A stretch of 64,000 nucleotides of DNA, taken from contig NZ_JAFBFW010000004.1 in assembly GCF_016909495.1 (NCBI RefSeq), positions 372,001 to 436,000 of the forward strand, in the 5' to 3' direction. This stretch comes from Pantoea coffeiphila. Its GTDB lineage: Bacteria > Pseudomonadota > Gammaproteobacteria > Enterobacterales > Enterobacteriaceae. Shown here in pieces: positions 17,773 through 28,957 of the stretch. A model generated the notes under the pieces. That model ran no database searches and was not told the origin of the DNA. It saw nothing but the letters and a program-made list of their open reading frames with translations. Numbering within the stretch: position 1 is the stretch's first letter; each line of letters starts with the position of its first letter. A program made the position numbers and the translations under genes.

Positions 17773-18561
17773 ATGTCTTTGCACACACCAAAAGAAATTG
17801 CTGCTCTTGCCGTTCAGGCAGGCGTGGTTAAAAGCCGTTCGCCTATCTCTTCATTGTTGATTCTTGGTTTCCTGGCTGGAGCCTTTATCGCCTTCGGCTT
17901 CCTGCTCTATATTCACGTCATTAACCAGCTGCCTGCCGACTGGGGTTCCTTCGGGGTGCTGCTTGGCGCTGCCGTCTTCCCTGTTGGCATTATTATGACC
18001 ATTCTGGCCGGCGGTGAGCTGCTAACCGGAAACATGATGCTGTTACCTGTTGCCTGGTTTGCCCGCAAAATTAGCGCATTGAGCCTGTTACGTAACTGGT
18101 TCTGGGTCACTATCGGTAATTTTATCGGCAGCGTGGCGATTGCCTGGCTGTTTGGCCATATGATCGGCATGACCGAAGGTGATTACCTGAAGAAGACCGT
18201 AGCGATTGCCAGCGCGAAGGTTAATGCCGACTTTATGCACGCGTTTATTTCAGGTATTGGCTGCAACTGGCTGGTTTGCCTGGCAACCTGGCTGGCTTTT
18301 GCCAGTAAAGATGTGGTTGGTAAAATCTTCGGCATGTGGTTTCCGGTTATGGCCTTTGTGGCCATCGGCTTCCAGCACGTCGTAGCCAATATGTTTATCG
18401 TTCCTGCCGCAATTTTTGCCGGTTACCTGAGCTGGGCCGAATATCTGCCAAACTTTGTTGCCGTATTCCTCGGTAATACCGTTGGTGGCGCGGTGTTTGT
18501 AGGACTGGCATATTACATCGCCTACCGTCCTCGCACCGAAGAAGTGGCTGTTTCTCGCTAA
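17773..18561 (+). CDS. formate/nitrite transporter (FNT) family channel
   Basis: A 262-residue FNT channel for small monovalent anions such as formate, nitrite or hydrosulfide. Six hydrophobic spans are visible. The duplicated FNT signatures are present: the first-half loop ILAGGELLTGNMMLLPVAW and the second-half SGIGCNWLVCLATWLAF...GFQHVVANMF, which contains the pore-lining histidine (HVVANMF). Length is that of the family. The nearest subtype cannot be decided by eye; it is neither clearly FocA nor NirC, and no pyruvate-formate lyase or nitrite-reductase genes are nearby. Start ATG at 17773 follows the weak Shine-Dalgarno sequence CAGAG. A hairpin terminator follows the stop. Confidence 0.88.
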   Translation: MSLHTPKEIAALAVQAGVVKSRSPISSLLILGFLAGAFIAFGFLLYIHVINQLPADWGSFGVLLGAAVFPVGIIMTILAGGELLTGNMMLLPVAWFARKISALSLLRNWFWVTIGNFIGSVAIAWLFGHMIGMTEGDYLKKTVAIASAKVNADFMHAFISGIGCNWLVCLATWLAFASKDVVGKIFGMWFPVMAFVAIGFQHVVANMFIVPAAIFAGYLSWAEYLPNFVAVFLGNTVGGAVFVGLAYYIAYRPRTEEVAVSR

Positions 18562-18569
18562 TTTATCCT

Positions 18570-18598
18570 CCCCCGCGCGCCCGCTGCGGGGGAAATTT
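18570..18598 (+). terminator. hairpin after the FNT channel gene
   Basis: The stem CCCCCGC / GCGGGGG starts nine bases after the stop codon and is followed by AAATTTCC. The T-run is short, so termination may be partial. Confidence 0.6.
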
Positions 18599-18718
18599 CC
18601 TATTGTTCCACGTATTTTTCCTTTCATTTGACTAAAGGTTAGTAATTTGTATTAGTTGTTCAAGTGATGAATTGTTGTAATATGTTCAATTACTTTGTTC
18701 GGCTAAAAGGGATAGATA

Positions 18719-19072
18719 GTGAAAAAGGATTGGTTAACGCCGGAAGAACTGGCACAGCAAACAGGTTTCAGCAGACAAACCATCAATAAATGGGTTAAGA
18801 AAGAGGGTTGGACAACCGCCCCAAAACCCGGAGTTCAGGGTGGGAAAGCCAGGATGATTTTTATCGATGAACAGGTAAAATCATTCCTTAAATCAACGCG
18901 TCACGCAACTGAACCCACTGCGCATTATCGCGTTAACCAGAGTTCTCTTTCTGCTTTACTGGTTTCATCGCTGCAACAACTGAGCACCGATGAACAGGAA
19001 AAGTTGACGGCATTACTGCTGCGCGAAGGAATTCAGGGGATATTGCAAAGGTTAGGAATTCGTAACGTTTAA
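18719..19072 (+). CDS. yfeC: YfeC-like DNA-binding protein (DUF1323)
   Basis: A 117-residue protein with an N-terminal excisionase/MerR-type winged helix: TPEELAQQTGFSRQTINKWVKKEGWTT, then KPGVQGGKARMI, both near-identical to E. coli YfeC. The C-terminal half (DEQEKLTALLLREGIQGILQRLGI) is the DUF1323 tail shared with YfeD. A yfeD copy is not seen here. Start is GTG with AAGGGA upstream. It probably binds DNA as a transcription factor; targets are unknown. Repeated TGTTC motifs upstream might be its own operator. The locus between tRNA-Ala and gltX is the same as in E. coli. Confidence 0.9.
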   Translation: MKKDWLTPEELAQQTGFSRQTINKWVKKEGWTTAPKPGVQGGKARMIFIDEQVKSFLKSTRHATEPTAHYRVNQSSLSALLVSSLQQLSTDEQEKLTALLLREGIQGILQRLGIRNV

Positions 19073-19138
19073 CCAACAGATTCTGCGACCAGACCGCTAT
19101 ATTCATATAGGTTAATTGACGCAGTAACTGGAGTAATT

Positions 19139-19169
19139 AAAGGGCTCATGACTTTCATGAGCCCTTTTT
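19139..19169 (+). terminator. yfeC terminator
   Basis: An 11-bp perfect stem (AGGGCTCATGA / TCATGAGCCCT) with a CTT loop, followed by TTTTTA. Confidence 0.92.
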
Positions 19170-19385
19170 AATGGAATGATCAGCGCTTTCCTGAACAAAA
19201 ATGCCATTAACACCGTACGACCGACCTACGGCTCTGAATCGGTCTCGAATACCTGATTTGAAGAGAATTAACGCGGCGCCTGGTAAGGCGTTTGATGCCG
19301 CTCAGGCGCTCCTGTTTGAACGTCTGGGAAGTGTAATGCTGGAACAGCGGGCTGAGGATTTTGAGCAACGCTTTGCGGGAGCTGT
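19170..19385. other. gap between converging terminators, possible relict ORF
   Basis: About 215 bases between the yfeC and gltX terminators. A plus-strand frame at 19201-19431 has some gene-like codon use (FDAAQALLFERLGSVMLEQRAEDF reads as a helix) but runs into the gltX terminator and has no clear ribosome-binding site. I cannot call it a gene. Confidence 0.35.
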
Positions 19386-19421
19386 AAAAAATGCCGACCA
19401 CCTGAGTGGCCGGCATTTTTT
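19386..19421 (-). terminator. gltX terminator
   Basis: The stem AAATGCCGACCA / TGGCCGGCATTT flanked by A- and T-runs lies 43 bases after the gltX stop. It is near-symmetrical and could stop either strand. Confidence 0.85.
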
Positions 19422-19463
19422 GAAGAGCTAAGTTATCTGGATAAAATCAGGTACAGGCTGAAA

Positions 19464-20873
19464 TCAGCCTTCGCGGGTGGCGATAAACGCCAGCGCTTTC
19501 TCAATACGCGCAATGCTGCGTGATTTGCCGATAGCCTGCACGGTAACGTCCAGGCCCGGCGACTGCCCGGCACCGGTTACCGCAACGCGCAGCGGCATAC
19601 CCACTTTACCCATACCGACTTCCAGCTCGTCCGCGGTCGCCTGAATGGCGTGATGAACGTTTTCTGCCGTCCAGTCAGCAACGGCTGCCAGCTTATCGCG
19701 TACCACTTCCAGCGGCTGACGCGCCACCGGGCGCAGGTGTTTCTTCGCCGCATCGGCATCGAAATCATCAAAGTCTTCGTAGAAGTAACGGCAGGATGCC
19801 GCCATTTCCTTCAGCGTCTTGCAACGCTCACCCAACAGGGTCACCAGCTGAGACAGCTGCGGCCCCGTGCGGGTATCAATGTTTTCCTGCTCAATGTGCC
19901 ACTGCAGGTGAGTCGCCACATATTCCGGTGCCAGAGTGTTGATGTAGTGATGGTTCAGCCACTGCAGCTTCTCGGTGTTGAAGGCGCTGGCAGATTTGCT
20001 GACCGCATCCAGATCGAACAGCTTTTTCATCTCATCGACGGAGAAAATCTCCTGGTCACCATGGGACCAGCCCAGACGTACCAGATAGTTCAGCAGCGCC
20101 TCCGGCAGGTAGCCGTCATCGCGATACTGCATGACGCCGACCGCACCGTGACGTTTGGACAGCTTTTTGCCATCGTCGCCGAGGATCATCGAAACGTGGG
20201 CGTAAACAGGCACCTGAGCACCGATCGCTTTCAGAATGTTGATCTGACGCGGGGTGTTGTTGATATGATCTTCACCGCGAATCACGTGAGTAATGCCCAT
20301 ATCCCAGTCATCAATGACAACACAGAAGTTATAGGTCGGTGAACCGTCGGTGCGGCGAATAATCAGATCGTCCAGTTCCTGATTGCTGAACTCAATCGGG
20401 CCGCGGATCTGGTCGTCAAAAATAACCGAACCTTCCTGCGGGTTGCGGAAGCGGACTACGCAAGGCTCATCGTCAGCGTGATTCTCATGGCTGTCGCGGC
20501 AGCGGCCGTCATAGCGCGGCTTCTCACCGTTCGCCATCTGCTGCTCACGCAGCGCTTCCAGACGCTCTTTAGAGCAGTAACATTTGTACGCGGTGCCGGC
20601 TTCCAGCATTTGATCGATAACATCGTTATAGCGATCGAAACGCTTGGTCTGATAGTACGGGCCCTCATCCCAGTCGAGATTCAGCCAGTTCATGCCATCC
20701 ATAATGGCATCGATCGCCTGCTGGGTTGACCGCTCCAGATCGGTATCTTCGATGCGCAGCACAAACTCACCGCCGTGATTACGGGCAAACAGCCAGGAGT
20801 AAAGTGCAGTACGAGCGCCGCCAACGTGCAGATAGCCAGTTGGGCTGGGAGCGAAGCGGGTTTTGATTTTCAT
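19464..20873 (-). CDS. gltX: glutamyl-tRNA synthetase
   Basis: A class I aminoacyl-tRNA synthetase of 469 residues (E. coli 471) that charges tRNA-Glu. The HIGH-type signature is in [19 protein letters not shown] (from residue 7), and the KMSKS-type signature KKLSKRHGA is near residue 236. The zinc-binding segment [12 protein letters not shown]...DGRC near residues 98-130 is kept. The anticodon-binding C-terminal half is complete to AFIATREG. It is divergent from the valine/lysine tRNA operon, as in E. coli. Confidence 0.98.
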   Translation of the reverse strand: MKIKTRFAPSPTGYLHVGGARTALYSWLFARNHGGEFVLRIEDTDLERSTQQAIDAIMDGMNWLNLDWDEGPYYQTKRFDRYNDVIDQMLEAGTAYKCYCSKERLEALREQQMANGEKPRYDGRCRDSHENHADDEPCVVRFRNPQEGSVIFDDQIRGPIEFSNQELDDLIIRRTDGSPTYNFCVVIDDWDMGITHVIRGEDHINNTPRQINILKAIGAQVPVYAHVSMILGDDGKKLSKRHGAVGVMQYRDDGYLPEALLNYLVRLGWSHGDQEIFSVDEMKKLFDLDAVSKSASAFNTEKLQWLNHHYINTLAPEYVATHLQWHIEQENIDTRTGPQLSQLVTLLGERCKTLKEMAASCRYFYEDFDDFDADAAKKHLRPVARQPLEVVRDKLAAVADWTAENVHHAIQATADELEVGMGKVGMPLRVAVTGAGQSPGLDVTVQAIGKSRSIARIEKALAFIATREG

Positions 20874-21099
20874 TAATGAATGCCTTATTACGCGGATGCT
20901 TTGGCCAGAGTCAGGGCAAATTATGCCAGTCTGATTTTCGTGGCAGATATTCTATCACTCGCAGACGAATCCTCAACGCCAATCCCCACTTCTGCCCCGG
21001 TCATCACGGTGATTTTCTTCGGCAAGCCTCTGTTTTTGCCTGAAATGAGAACATCCTGACTATTTTTAAGGCGAACTCACATTTTAATTAGAAAAAGCG

Positions 21100-21127
21100 T
21101 TGACTCATCTCATTGGATCCCTATAAT
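21100..21127 (+). promoter_or_regulatory. promoter of the Val-Val-Val-Lys tRNA operon
   Basis: -35 TTGACT (21100-21105), a 16-base spacer and a perfect -10 TATAAT (21122-21127). The first tRNA begins at 21145, so transcription starts within a few bases of the 5' leader. Confidence 0.92.
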
Positions 21128-21144
21128 GCGACTCCACACAGCGG

Positions 21145-21220
21145 GGGTGATTAGCTCAGTTGGTAGAGCATCTCCTTTACACGGAGGGGGTCGGCGGTTC
21201 GAGCCCGTCATCACCCACCA
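21145..21220 (+). tRNA. tRNA-Val (anticodon TAC), copy 1
   Basis: 76 bases with encoded CCA: GGGTGATTAGCTCAGTTGG..., anticodon arm CTCCTTTACACGGAG (TAC) and T-arm GGTTCGAGCC. First gene of a four-tRNA operon equivalent to valU-valX-valY-lysV of E. coli. Confidence 0.98.
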
Positions 21221-21261
21221 TCTACTTCGGTAGGCTCGCAGTGTAGACAAGTAGTGAGATT

Positions 21262-21337
21262 GGGCGATTAGCTCAGTTGGTAGAGCATCTCCTTTACACG
21301 GAGGGGGTCGGCGGTTCGAGCCCGTCATCGCCCACCA
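21262..21337 (+). tRNA. tRNA-Val (anticodon TAC), copy 2, acceptor variant
   Basis: Identical to the other two copies except for a compensated change in the acceptor stem: GGGCGAT pairs with ATCGCCC instead of GGGTGAT with ATCACCC, so base pair 4-69 is C-G rather than T-A. Confidence 0.98.
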
Positions 21338-21366
21338 ATCTCAACTTGTCAAAGCAGTAACGATAT

Positions 21367-21442
21367 GGGTGATTAGCTCAGTTGGTAGAGCATCTCCTTT
21401 ACACGGAGGGGGTCGGCGGTTCGAGCCCGTCATCACCCACCA
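21367..21442 (+). tRNA. tRNA-Val (anticodon TAC), copy 3
   Basis: Same sequence as copy 1. Only four bases separate its CCA end from the following tRNA-Lys. Confidence 0.98.
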
Positions 21443-21446
21443 TATC

Positions 21447-21522
21447 GGGTCGTTAGCTCAGTTGGTAGAGCAGTTGACTTTTAATCAATTGGTCGCAGGT
21501 TCGAATCCTGCACGACCCACCA
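21447..21522 (+). tRNA. tRNA-Lys (anticodon TTT)
   Basis: 76 bases with encoded CCA: GGGTCGTTAGCTCAGTTGG..., anticodon arm TTGACTTTTAATCAA (TTT) and T-arm GGTTCGAATCC. Last gene of the operon. Confidence 0.98.
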
Positions 21523-21531
21523 ATGTTAAGA

Positions 21532-21554
21532 AGGCGCCCTAAAGGCGCCTTTTT
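21532..21554 (+). terminator. terminator of the Val/Lys tRNA operon
   Basis: The stem AGGCGCC / GGCGCCT with a short loop, followed by TTTTT, nine bases after tRNA-Lys. Confidence 0.92.
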
Positions 21555-21727
21555 GCTATTTGCGATTCGGGCGGGGAAAAACCAGCCTGCGTAATCTTCA
21601 CAGCAACAAAGATAAATTCGCCGACCACCGCTTAGATACCTCCCCTCACCCACTGTGGTAAAGTTTCCCGACCTGATAATCAATTCACTCGCCACACCAA
21701 CTCAAAAGCACCGAATTCATTCTAAAA

Positions 21728-22228
21728 ATGAGAAAAAAAATCACCAAAAACGACCTGGACCGCTTCGACCTCGCGATCCTCGACATTCTGCAAGACAATA
21801 ATCGACTGCCGCATTCGGCCATAGCAGAACAGGTGGGGCTTTCCACACCCTCAATTCAACGGCGCATCAGCCGACTGGAAGAGAAAGGCGTGATTAAAAG
21901 TCATGTTGCGGTGATCGATCCGGCAACGGTGGGGAATCCGATCACCGCGGTGATTGAATCGCGGCTGGTTGAAGATCGCAGCCTGGTGATGGATCGGGCA
22001 AAACGCTATTTTCGCAACGTGGAAGAGATCCAGCAATGCTACTTCGTTAACGGCGGCGTCTCCTTTATCATCATTATGATTTCCCGCGATTTACAGCACT
22101 TCGAACAGCTGGTCAGGCAACATTTTGCCGATAACATGGATATTCTGACCTACCGCACGCTGATCGTACTCGACCCGGTGAAAACCGGCCTGAAAATTCC
22201 ATTATTCGATCTGGACGACAGGCCATAA
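21728..22228 (+). CDS. Lrp/AsnC-family transcriptional regulator
   Basis: A 166-residue feast/famine regulator. The N-terminal helix-turn-helix (DLAILDILQDNNRLPHSAIAEQVGLSTPSIQRRISRLEEKGVI, residues 14-56) has the standard Lrp spacing. The C-terminal RAM ligand-binding and oligomerisation domain spans about 70-155. Lrp itself has a different sequence, so this is a paralogue that probably senses an amino acid. It runs tail to tail with an EamA exporter, with only three bases between stops. That arrangement is common for AsnC-type regulators controlling an amino-acid exporter, but the link is inferred. Confidence 0.88.
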   Translation: MRKKITKNDLDRFDLAILDILQDNNRLPHSAIAEQVGLSTPSIQRRISRLEEKGVIKSHVAVIDPATVGNPITAVIESRLVEDRSLVMDRAKRYFRNVEEIQQCYFVNGGVSFIIIMISRDLQHFEQLVRQHFADNMDILTYRTLIVLDPVKTGLKIPLFDLDDRP

Positions 22229-22231
22229 CGG

Positions 22232-23080
22232 TCACGATGCCGTTTTCTGCCGGGAAAACAGTGCGCACCCGGCGCAGGCGGCCATCACGCAGGCAATACC
22301 AAGGCACTGAATCAGGGTCAGGGTTTCGTGCAGAACCAGCCACCCTGCAATAGCGCTGACCGCCGGAGAGCCGCTCAGCAGCACGCCAAACACCCGTGAA
22401 GGCAGCCAGCGCATGGCGTACATATCCAGCAGGAACGGCAACATGCTCGACAGCACCGCCACACTAAAGCCCACCAGCAGGACTTCGGGCGAGAACAGCG
22501 CCATCCCGGCCTGAACGGTTCCCGGCGGCACCGCGATGCACGCCGCAATCGTCATGCCAATCGCTACAGAACGCCCGCCGCCGCCGGAAACCCGCCGGCC
22601 GATAATCACATAAAGCCCCCAAAACATCGCTGCCGCCAGCGAGAACCCGACACCACGCAGATCGATTTCCCCTTTTACATCCCCGGCGGCCAGCAGCACC
22701 ATCGCCAGGGCTGAGAGTGCAATCCAGATCAGATCGGACTTTTGCCGCGAAGTGAGCAGCGCGGCCAGCAGCGGCCCCATCACTTCAATAGAAATCGCAA
22801 TACTCACTGGAATATAAGCAAAGGCGCGGTAAATCAGCAGGTTCATCAGCGCCAGAATCACGCCATAGAGCAGCATTGAAGGCCATGAAATATCGCCTTT
22901 TTTGATGTTCCAGGGGCGAAAGACAGCCAGCAGGACAATGGCTGAGATTCCCAGGCGCAATGCTGCCACCCCGTCGCTGCCCACTAAGGGGAAAAGGGTC
23001 TTGGCGAAGGCCGCCCCGGACTGCACGGAAATCATCCCGGCAAAGGCGGCAACAAAAGGCAAATTACGATTGCTCTGCAT
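22232..23080 (-). CDS. EamA/DMT-family exporter, RhtA-like
   Basis: A 282-residue drug/metabolite transporter with ten predicted helices in two EamA repeats (about residues 5-135 and 145-275). Conserved segments such as AALRLGISAIVLLAVFRPW, IPVSIAISIEVMGPLLAALL and RVFGVLLSGSPAVSAIAGWLVL resemble RhtA, the threonine/homoserine exporter. The real rhtA of enterobacteria lies elsewhere, so this is likely a paralogue with an amino-acid or metabolite substrate. Its convergent Lrp-type neighbour is a candidate regulator. Confidence 0.85.
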   Translation of the reverse strand: MQSNRNLPFVAAFAGMISVQSGAAFAKTLFPLVGSDGVAALRLGISAIVLLAVFRPWNIKKGDISWPSMLLYGVILALMNLLIYRAFAYIPVSIAISIEVMGPLLAALLTSRQKSDLIWIALSALAMVLLAAGDVKGEIDLRGVGFSLAAAMFWGLYVIIGRRVSGGGGRSVAIGMTIAACIAVPPGTVQAGMALFSPEVLLVGFSVAVLSSMLPFLLDMYAMRWLPSRVFGVLLSGSPAVSAIAGWLVLHETLTLIQCLGIACVMAACAGCALFSRQKTAS

Positions 23081-23270
23081 TGAATCTATTCATAAAAGAG
23101 AGGGATAGAGAATTGTAAACTGCAGCGGCGAGTCGTTTTCTCATAAATCAGGTTTAAATGATTTTTATCTTCGAGTTTCCACCGTCTGTGAGGCAAAAAC
23201 TTACCTGTGCCAACGGAGGCGTTATCGTCAGGCTTTGGCCATCCCAGCGTCAACATTGCCGCCTGCCCAC

Positions 23271-24191
23271 TTAGTACGGCGGCGTCAAATTGCGCTGCTC
23301 CGTCAACAGCGCGGCCTGCTGACGAACCTCCTGCCAGATGGCCTCGGCGGCAGGAGTCAGCGAACGATTCTTACGCCGCACCAGCATAATAGTGCGGTTG
23401 ATTTCCGGTACTAACCTTCTGACCATCAGCGGCCTTCCCTGCGGCAGCGGCAGTGCCAGCGCAGGCAGAATGCTGATGCCAATCCCCGCCTCCACCATTG
23501 GGTAGAGCGTGGCCGGATGACCAATTTCCTGCGCGATATCGGCCTGTACCTGCTGCTGGCGTAGCGCTTCATCAATCAGTACCCGGCTTCCGGAGGCGTA
23601 ATCCTGTAGTACCAGCGTGCGCTGGTTGAGCATATGCCAGTGAATGGTTTGCTGCTGCGCCAGCGGATCGTCCATCCGGCACAGCAGCAGGAAGGGTTCA
23701 TCAAGAATAGCTTCACACTCCAGATCGTCCGAATGCAGCGGGCCAATAACGATGCCGAAGTCGACTTCGGCATTACGAATGCTTTGCAGCACCCACTGCT
23801 GCGGACGATCGCGCAGCATCACCCGGATTTCGGGATAGTTCACCTGCCCGGCAGCAAGGCACTGGGGCATCAGATGTGCTGAAATGGTCTGGCTGGCGGC
23901 AACGCGCACCGTACCGCTGCGCTGCTGGCCGTAGCTGCGTACATCCAGCAGGGTGTTGTTTAACTCCTCCAGCAGATGTTCCAGCCTGCTGGCGAGCTGC
24001 TCTCCGGCCTCCGTCAGCACGACCTCACGCGTTGTGCGGTCAAGCAGACGAATCCCCATCTCCCCTTCCAGCTCTTTAATACTGTGGCTGACCGCTGACT
24101 GACTCAGGCCTATCGCCTGCCCTGCCTGGCTGAAGCTGCCCTGTGCGGCAACGGCCACAAACACCCGAAGCTGACGCAACGTGTAATTCAT
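23271..24191 (-). CDS. yfeR: LysR-type regulator YfeR
   Basis: A 306-residue LysR regulator. The N-terminal winged helix ([38 protein letters not shown]) and the effector domain from about residue 90 align well with E. coli/Salmonella YfeR. The divergent yfeH is its known or presumed target in those species, where YfeR responds to osmolarity. The 94-base intergenic region is AT-rich, with an ATTTAATAAAT stretch (24208-24220) that may be a T-N11-A operator. Start ATG at 24191 aligns with the E. coli MNYSLKQL start. Confidence 0.92.
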   Translation of the reverse strand: MNYTLRQLRVFVAVAAQGSFSQAGQAIGLSQSAVSHSIKELEGEMGIRLLDRTTREVVLTEAGEQLASRLEHLLEELNNTLLDVRSYGQQRSGTVRVAASQTISAHLMPQCLAAGQVNYPEIRVMLRDRPQQWVLQSIRNAEVDFGIVIGPLHSDDLECEAILDEPFLLLCRMDDPLAQQQTIHWHMLNQRTLVLQDYASGSRVLIDEALRQQQVQADIAQEIGHPATLYPMVEAGIGISILPALALPLPQGRPLMVRRLVPEINRTIMLVRRKNRSLTPAAEAIWQEVRQQAALLTEQRNLTPPY

Positions 24192-24285
24192 CGATTCTTC
24201 TCATATATTCATTTAATAAATCAATTTTATTTCTAAACCTACCCGTCGCACAATAGCCGCATGTTTGTATAACAAGGCTTTAACA

Positions 24286-25302
24286 ATGGGTAAATTTCGT
24301 CTCGATCCGCTGATGCTGAAACTGATCGCCACCGTCTTGCTGGCTTCTTTCCTCCCTGCACGCGGCCACTTCGTTGATTTTTTTGAATGGCTGACCACTG
24401 CCGCAATTGCCCTGCTGTTCTTTATGCACGGTGCCAAACTCTCGAAAGAGAAGATTATTGCCGGCGGCGGCCACTGGCGGCTGCATCTGTGGGTGATGTT
24501 CAGCACCTTCGTTATCTTCCCGGCGCTCGGTATGCTGCTGGTCTGGTGGCATCCACTGCCGCTCAGTACCGAGATCTACACCGGCTTTATGTATCTGTGC
24601 ATTCTGCCTGCTACCGTACAGTCGTCGATTGCCCTGACCTCGCTGGCTGGCGGTAACGTTGCGGCTGCGGTTTGCAGCGCATCGGCATCAAGTTTGCTGG
24701 GGGTATTTGTTTCACCTCTGCTGGTTGGCCTGCTGATGAATGTGAATAGCGATGCGGCCACCGGTAATTTTGAGCAGATCGGTAAGATTATGCTGCAGCT
24801 GCTGGTGCCGTTTGTTGTCGGGCATATTTCCCGCCGCTGGATTGGTGAGTGGGTGGAAAGAAACCGTAAGCTTATCGGCCAGACCGATCAGGCATCGATT
24901 CTGCTGGTGGTCTACTCTGCCTTCAGTGAAGCGGTGGTAAACGGTATCTGGACGCGCGTTGGCGTCAGTACTCTGCTGTGGATTGTGGTCGGCAGCCTGG
25001 TTCTGCTGTTCCTGATTCTGGCTATCAACCTTGCTGCGGCGCGTCTGTTTGGCTTCAACCGGGCGGATGAAATTACCATTCTGTTCTGCGGTTCGAAGAA
25101 GAGTCTGGCGAACGGGGTTCCGATGGCGAATATTCTGTTCCCGTCATCGGCGGTGGGGATTATCGTGCTGCCGTTGATGATTTTCCATCAGGTGCAGTTG
25201 ATGGTGTGTTCGATGCTGGCCCAGCGTTATAAAAAATCGGGTGAGAAGCTGGCCGCGCAGTCTGCAGCAGCGGGTAAGCCGCTGGTGGAGTCACAGAAGT
25301 AA
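24286..25302 (+). CDS. yfeH: bile-acid:sodium-symporter-family protein YfeH
   Basis: A 338-residue inner-membrane protein of the BASS/SBF-like family, closely matching E. coli YfeH (332). About ten helices are visible. The signature AAIALLFFMHGAKLS (near residue 45) and the sodium-site segments LPATVQSSIALTSLAGGN and FCGSKKSLANGVPMA are conserved. The substrate is not known. Start at 24286 follows AAGG and gives the E. coli-like N-terminus; a seven-codon upstream extension is rejected. It is divergent from yfeR. Confidence 0.92.
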   Translation: MGKFRLDPLMLKLIATVLLASFLPARGHFVDFFEWLTTAAIALLFFMHGAKLSKEKIIAGGGHWRLHLWVMFSTFVIFPALGMLLVWWHPLPLSTEIYTGFMYLCILPATVQSSIALTSLAGGNVAAAVCSASASSLLGVFVSPLLVGLLMNVNSDAATGNFEQIGKIMLQLLVPFVVGHISRRWIGEWVERNRKLIGQTDQASILLVVYSAFSEAVVNGIWTRVGVSTLLWIVVGSLVLLFLILAINLAAARLFGFNRADEITILFCGSKKSLANGVPMANILFPSSAVGIIVLPLMIFHQVQLMVCSMLAQRYKKSGEKLAAQSAAAGKPLVESQK

Positions 25303-25346
25303 TCTGGTTGGATGGGCGTTTAGCCTGTGACCGTTCGGAATGCTGA

Positions 25347-25380
25347 AATAGCCGCTTCATTTTGGAGCGGCTATTTTTTT
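25347..25380 (+). terminator. yfeH terminator
   Basis: The 10-bp stem AATAGCCGCT / AGCGGCTATT is followed by a seven-base T-run. Confidence 0.92.
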
Positions 25381-25467
25381 GCTTGATGGCCGGGGCATCG
25401 AGGACTGGGGAACAGCCAGCCAGCGCATTCTCCGGGCACGCAGGCAACGGGCATTCCCCACCAACCA

Positions 25468-25683
25468 TTATCCTCGCTTCAGCGGCTTAACCAGCCCTTC
25501 CAGCCCCTCAATCTTGATCGCCAGCGTAATCTGCATCAGATCGCCGAGCTTGCCCTGTGGAAACTCATCCTTGCGGGCAAACCACAACAAATACTCCTCG
25601 GGCAGATCGATCAACACCCGCCCTTTGTACTTGCCAAACGGCATCACCATGTTGGCAATCTCAACCAGCTGTTCCTTTTCCAT
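25468..25683 (-). CDS. ypeB: DUF3820 protein YpeB
   Basis: A 71-residue cytoplasmic protein nearly identical to E. coli YpeB (MEKEQLVEIANMVMPFGKYKGRVLIDLPEEYLLWF...). It carries the DUF3820 core MPFGKYKGR, a motif shared with putative quorum-sensing and nucleic-acid-linked proteins. Function is unknown. It starts one base after the ligA stop, with GGTGAG upstream, so it is the distal gene of ligA-ypeB. The frame extends three codons further (MSN) but the E. coli start is preferred. Confidence 0.92.
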   Translation of the reverse strand: MEKEQLVEIANMVMPFGKYKGRVLIDLPEEYLLWFARKDEFPQGKLGDLMQITLAIKIEGLEGLVKPLKRG

Positions 25684-25684
25684 A

Positions 25685-27742
<2,058 letters not shown>

Positions 27743-27764
27743 TTAAGCGGGATTAGAAAAACGT

Positions 27765-28736
27765 TTAGTGACTGTTGGCTTCGACGACTTCGCGGATGCG
27801 CCCTTTGTACGATTCCAGCTTCTGCGGCGTCATCATACGACGTTCATCGTCCAGTACCACACCACCCACATCATCAGCGATGCGCTGCGCGGATTGCAGC
27901 ATCAGCTTGAAGTTCTGATTCGCATCACCGTAGGACGGCACCATCATAAAGATAGAGACGCCAGGGGTGGAAAAGTCCGACATGTTATCCGGATTAAATG
28001 AACCCGGCTTCACCATGTTCGCCAGGCTGAACAACACCGGGCCGCTGCCCGCCGGGTTCAGGTGACGATGGAAAATATTCATTTCGCCAAACTGGAAGCC
28101 AGCCTGAAGCACACCCTGCAGCAGCGCTTCACCGCTGATACTGCCACCGGCGTGAGCCGAAACGTGCAGGACCAGAACAGTTTCCTTCGGTGCTGATGCA
28201 CGCGGAGCCTCGGTATGAGCAGGTGCCTGCTGTACAGCTGGCTGTGCGGGTTCAACCCGCTGCGGCTCGGCAACAGGGGCAGAGACCGGTTTTACCACCG
28301 ACTCTTCAGCACGGGCAACGGGTTCCGCGTTCAGCACGGGCTCGGCGCGGCGCGGCGGAACCTCATCATGATAAGGCTCTGGCTGTGCGTTACCGCCGAA
28401 CAACGGGTCCTGTTCAGGCTGTTCCTCAATAACCGGGGGCTGGTGACTAACCGGCTCCGGGCGAGGTTTAGGCTGACGCGGCGGTTCATCCCCGGCATTG
28501 AATCCACCCAGGGAAGGGTCCGACGGTTCAGGAGGGCTGCGCGTGGCACGCACGTCATCCATACCTTCTTCGTCATCCTCGAAAGCTTCTTCTCTGTCCT
28601 GCTTTAAACGCTTGTGCGGACGGTCGCGAAAAACTGATGAACGCTCTTTACGGCTGGTCCACAGGCCGTGCAGTAAAAGCGCTATAATTGCGACCGCGCC
28701 AACAACGATTAATATCAGACGCAAATCCTGCATCAT
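27765..28736 (-). CDS. zipA: cell-division protein ZipA
   Basis: A 323-residue inner-membrane division protein that tethers FtsZ to the membrane in gamma-proteobacteria. The N-terminus [26 protein letters not shown] is the single membrane span, followed by a basic-then-acidic segment. A long proline-, glutamine- and alanine-rich linker spans about 75-185. The C-terminal FtsZ-binding domain (about 190-318) has the motifs [26 protein letters not shown] and [19 protein letters not shown]. The linker is diverged, as is usual. The ATG at 28736 matches the E. coli start; 13 upstream codons are not included. It is divergent from cysZ. Confidence 0.96.
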   Translation of the reverse strand: MMQDLRLILIVVGAVAIIALLLHGLWTSRKERSSVFRDRPHKRLKQDREEAFEDDEEGMDDVRATRSPPEPSDPSLGGFNAGDEPPRQPKPRPEPVSHQPPVIEEQPEQDPLFGGNAQPEPYHDEVPPRRAEPVLNAEPVARAEESVVKPVSAPVAEPQRVEPAQPAVQQAPAHTEAPRASAPKETVLVLHVSAHAGGSISGEALLQGVLQAGFQFGEMNIFHRHLNPAGSGPVLFSLANMVKPGSFNPDNMSDFSTPGVSIFMMVPSYGDANQNFKLMLQSAQRIADDVGGVVLDDERRMMTPQKLESYKGRIREVVEANSH

Positions 28737-28957
28737 TGTATTCTCTGTTGTTCCAATACCTTGCCACCGCGGCAAACTTTATCCTCTAACTGTATTTGCC
28801 CAAGTACACAAGTGCAAGTCTGTGCAGTATTTTCTGACAAATATCCCGAGTCGAGGACGCTTTTTTGCTGTAATTTCGCGCAATCTTGCCCTGGAAAGCG
28901 CAAACAGCTGGGTTATGATAGCCGAAACCAGCATGTGAATAGGAGATAAAGCATTAC

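Noticed and set aside
17643-17831. 62-codon ORF overlapping the FNT channel start
   Set aside because: Overlaps the true gene in another frame with no homology or start signal.
21145-21522. CRISPR-like spacing of repeats
   Set aside because: The repeated units are tRNA genes; no CRISPR array or cas gene is present anywhere in the window.
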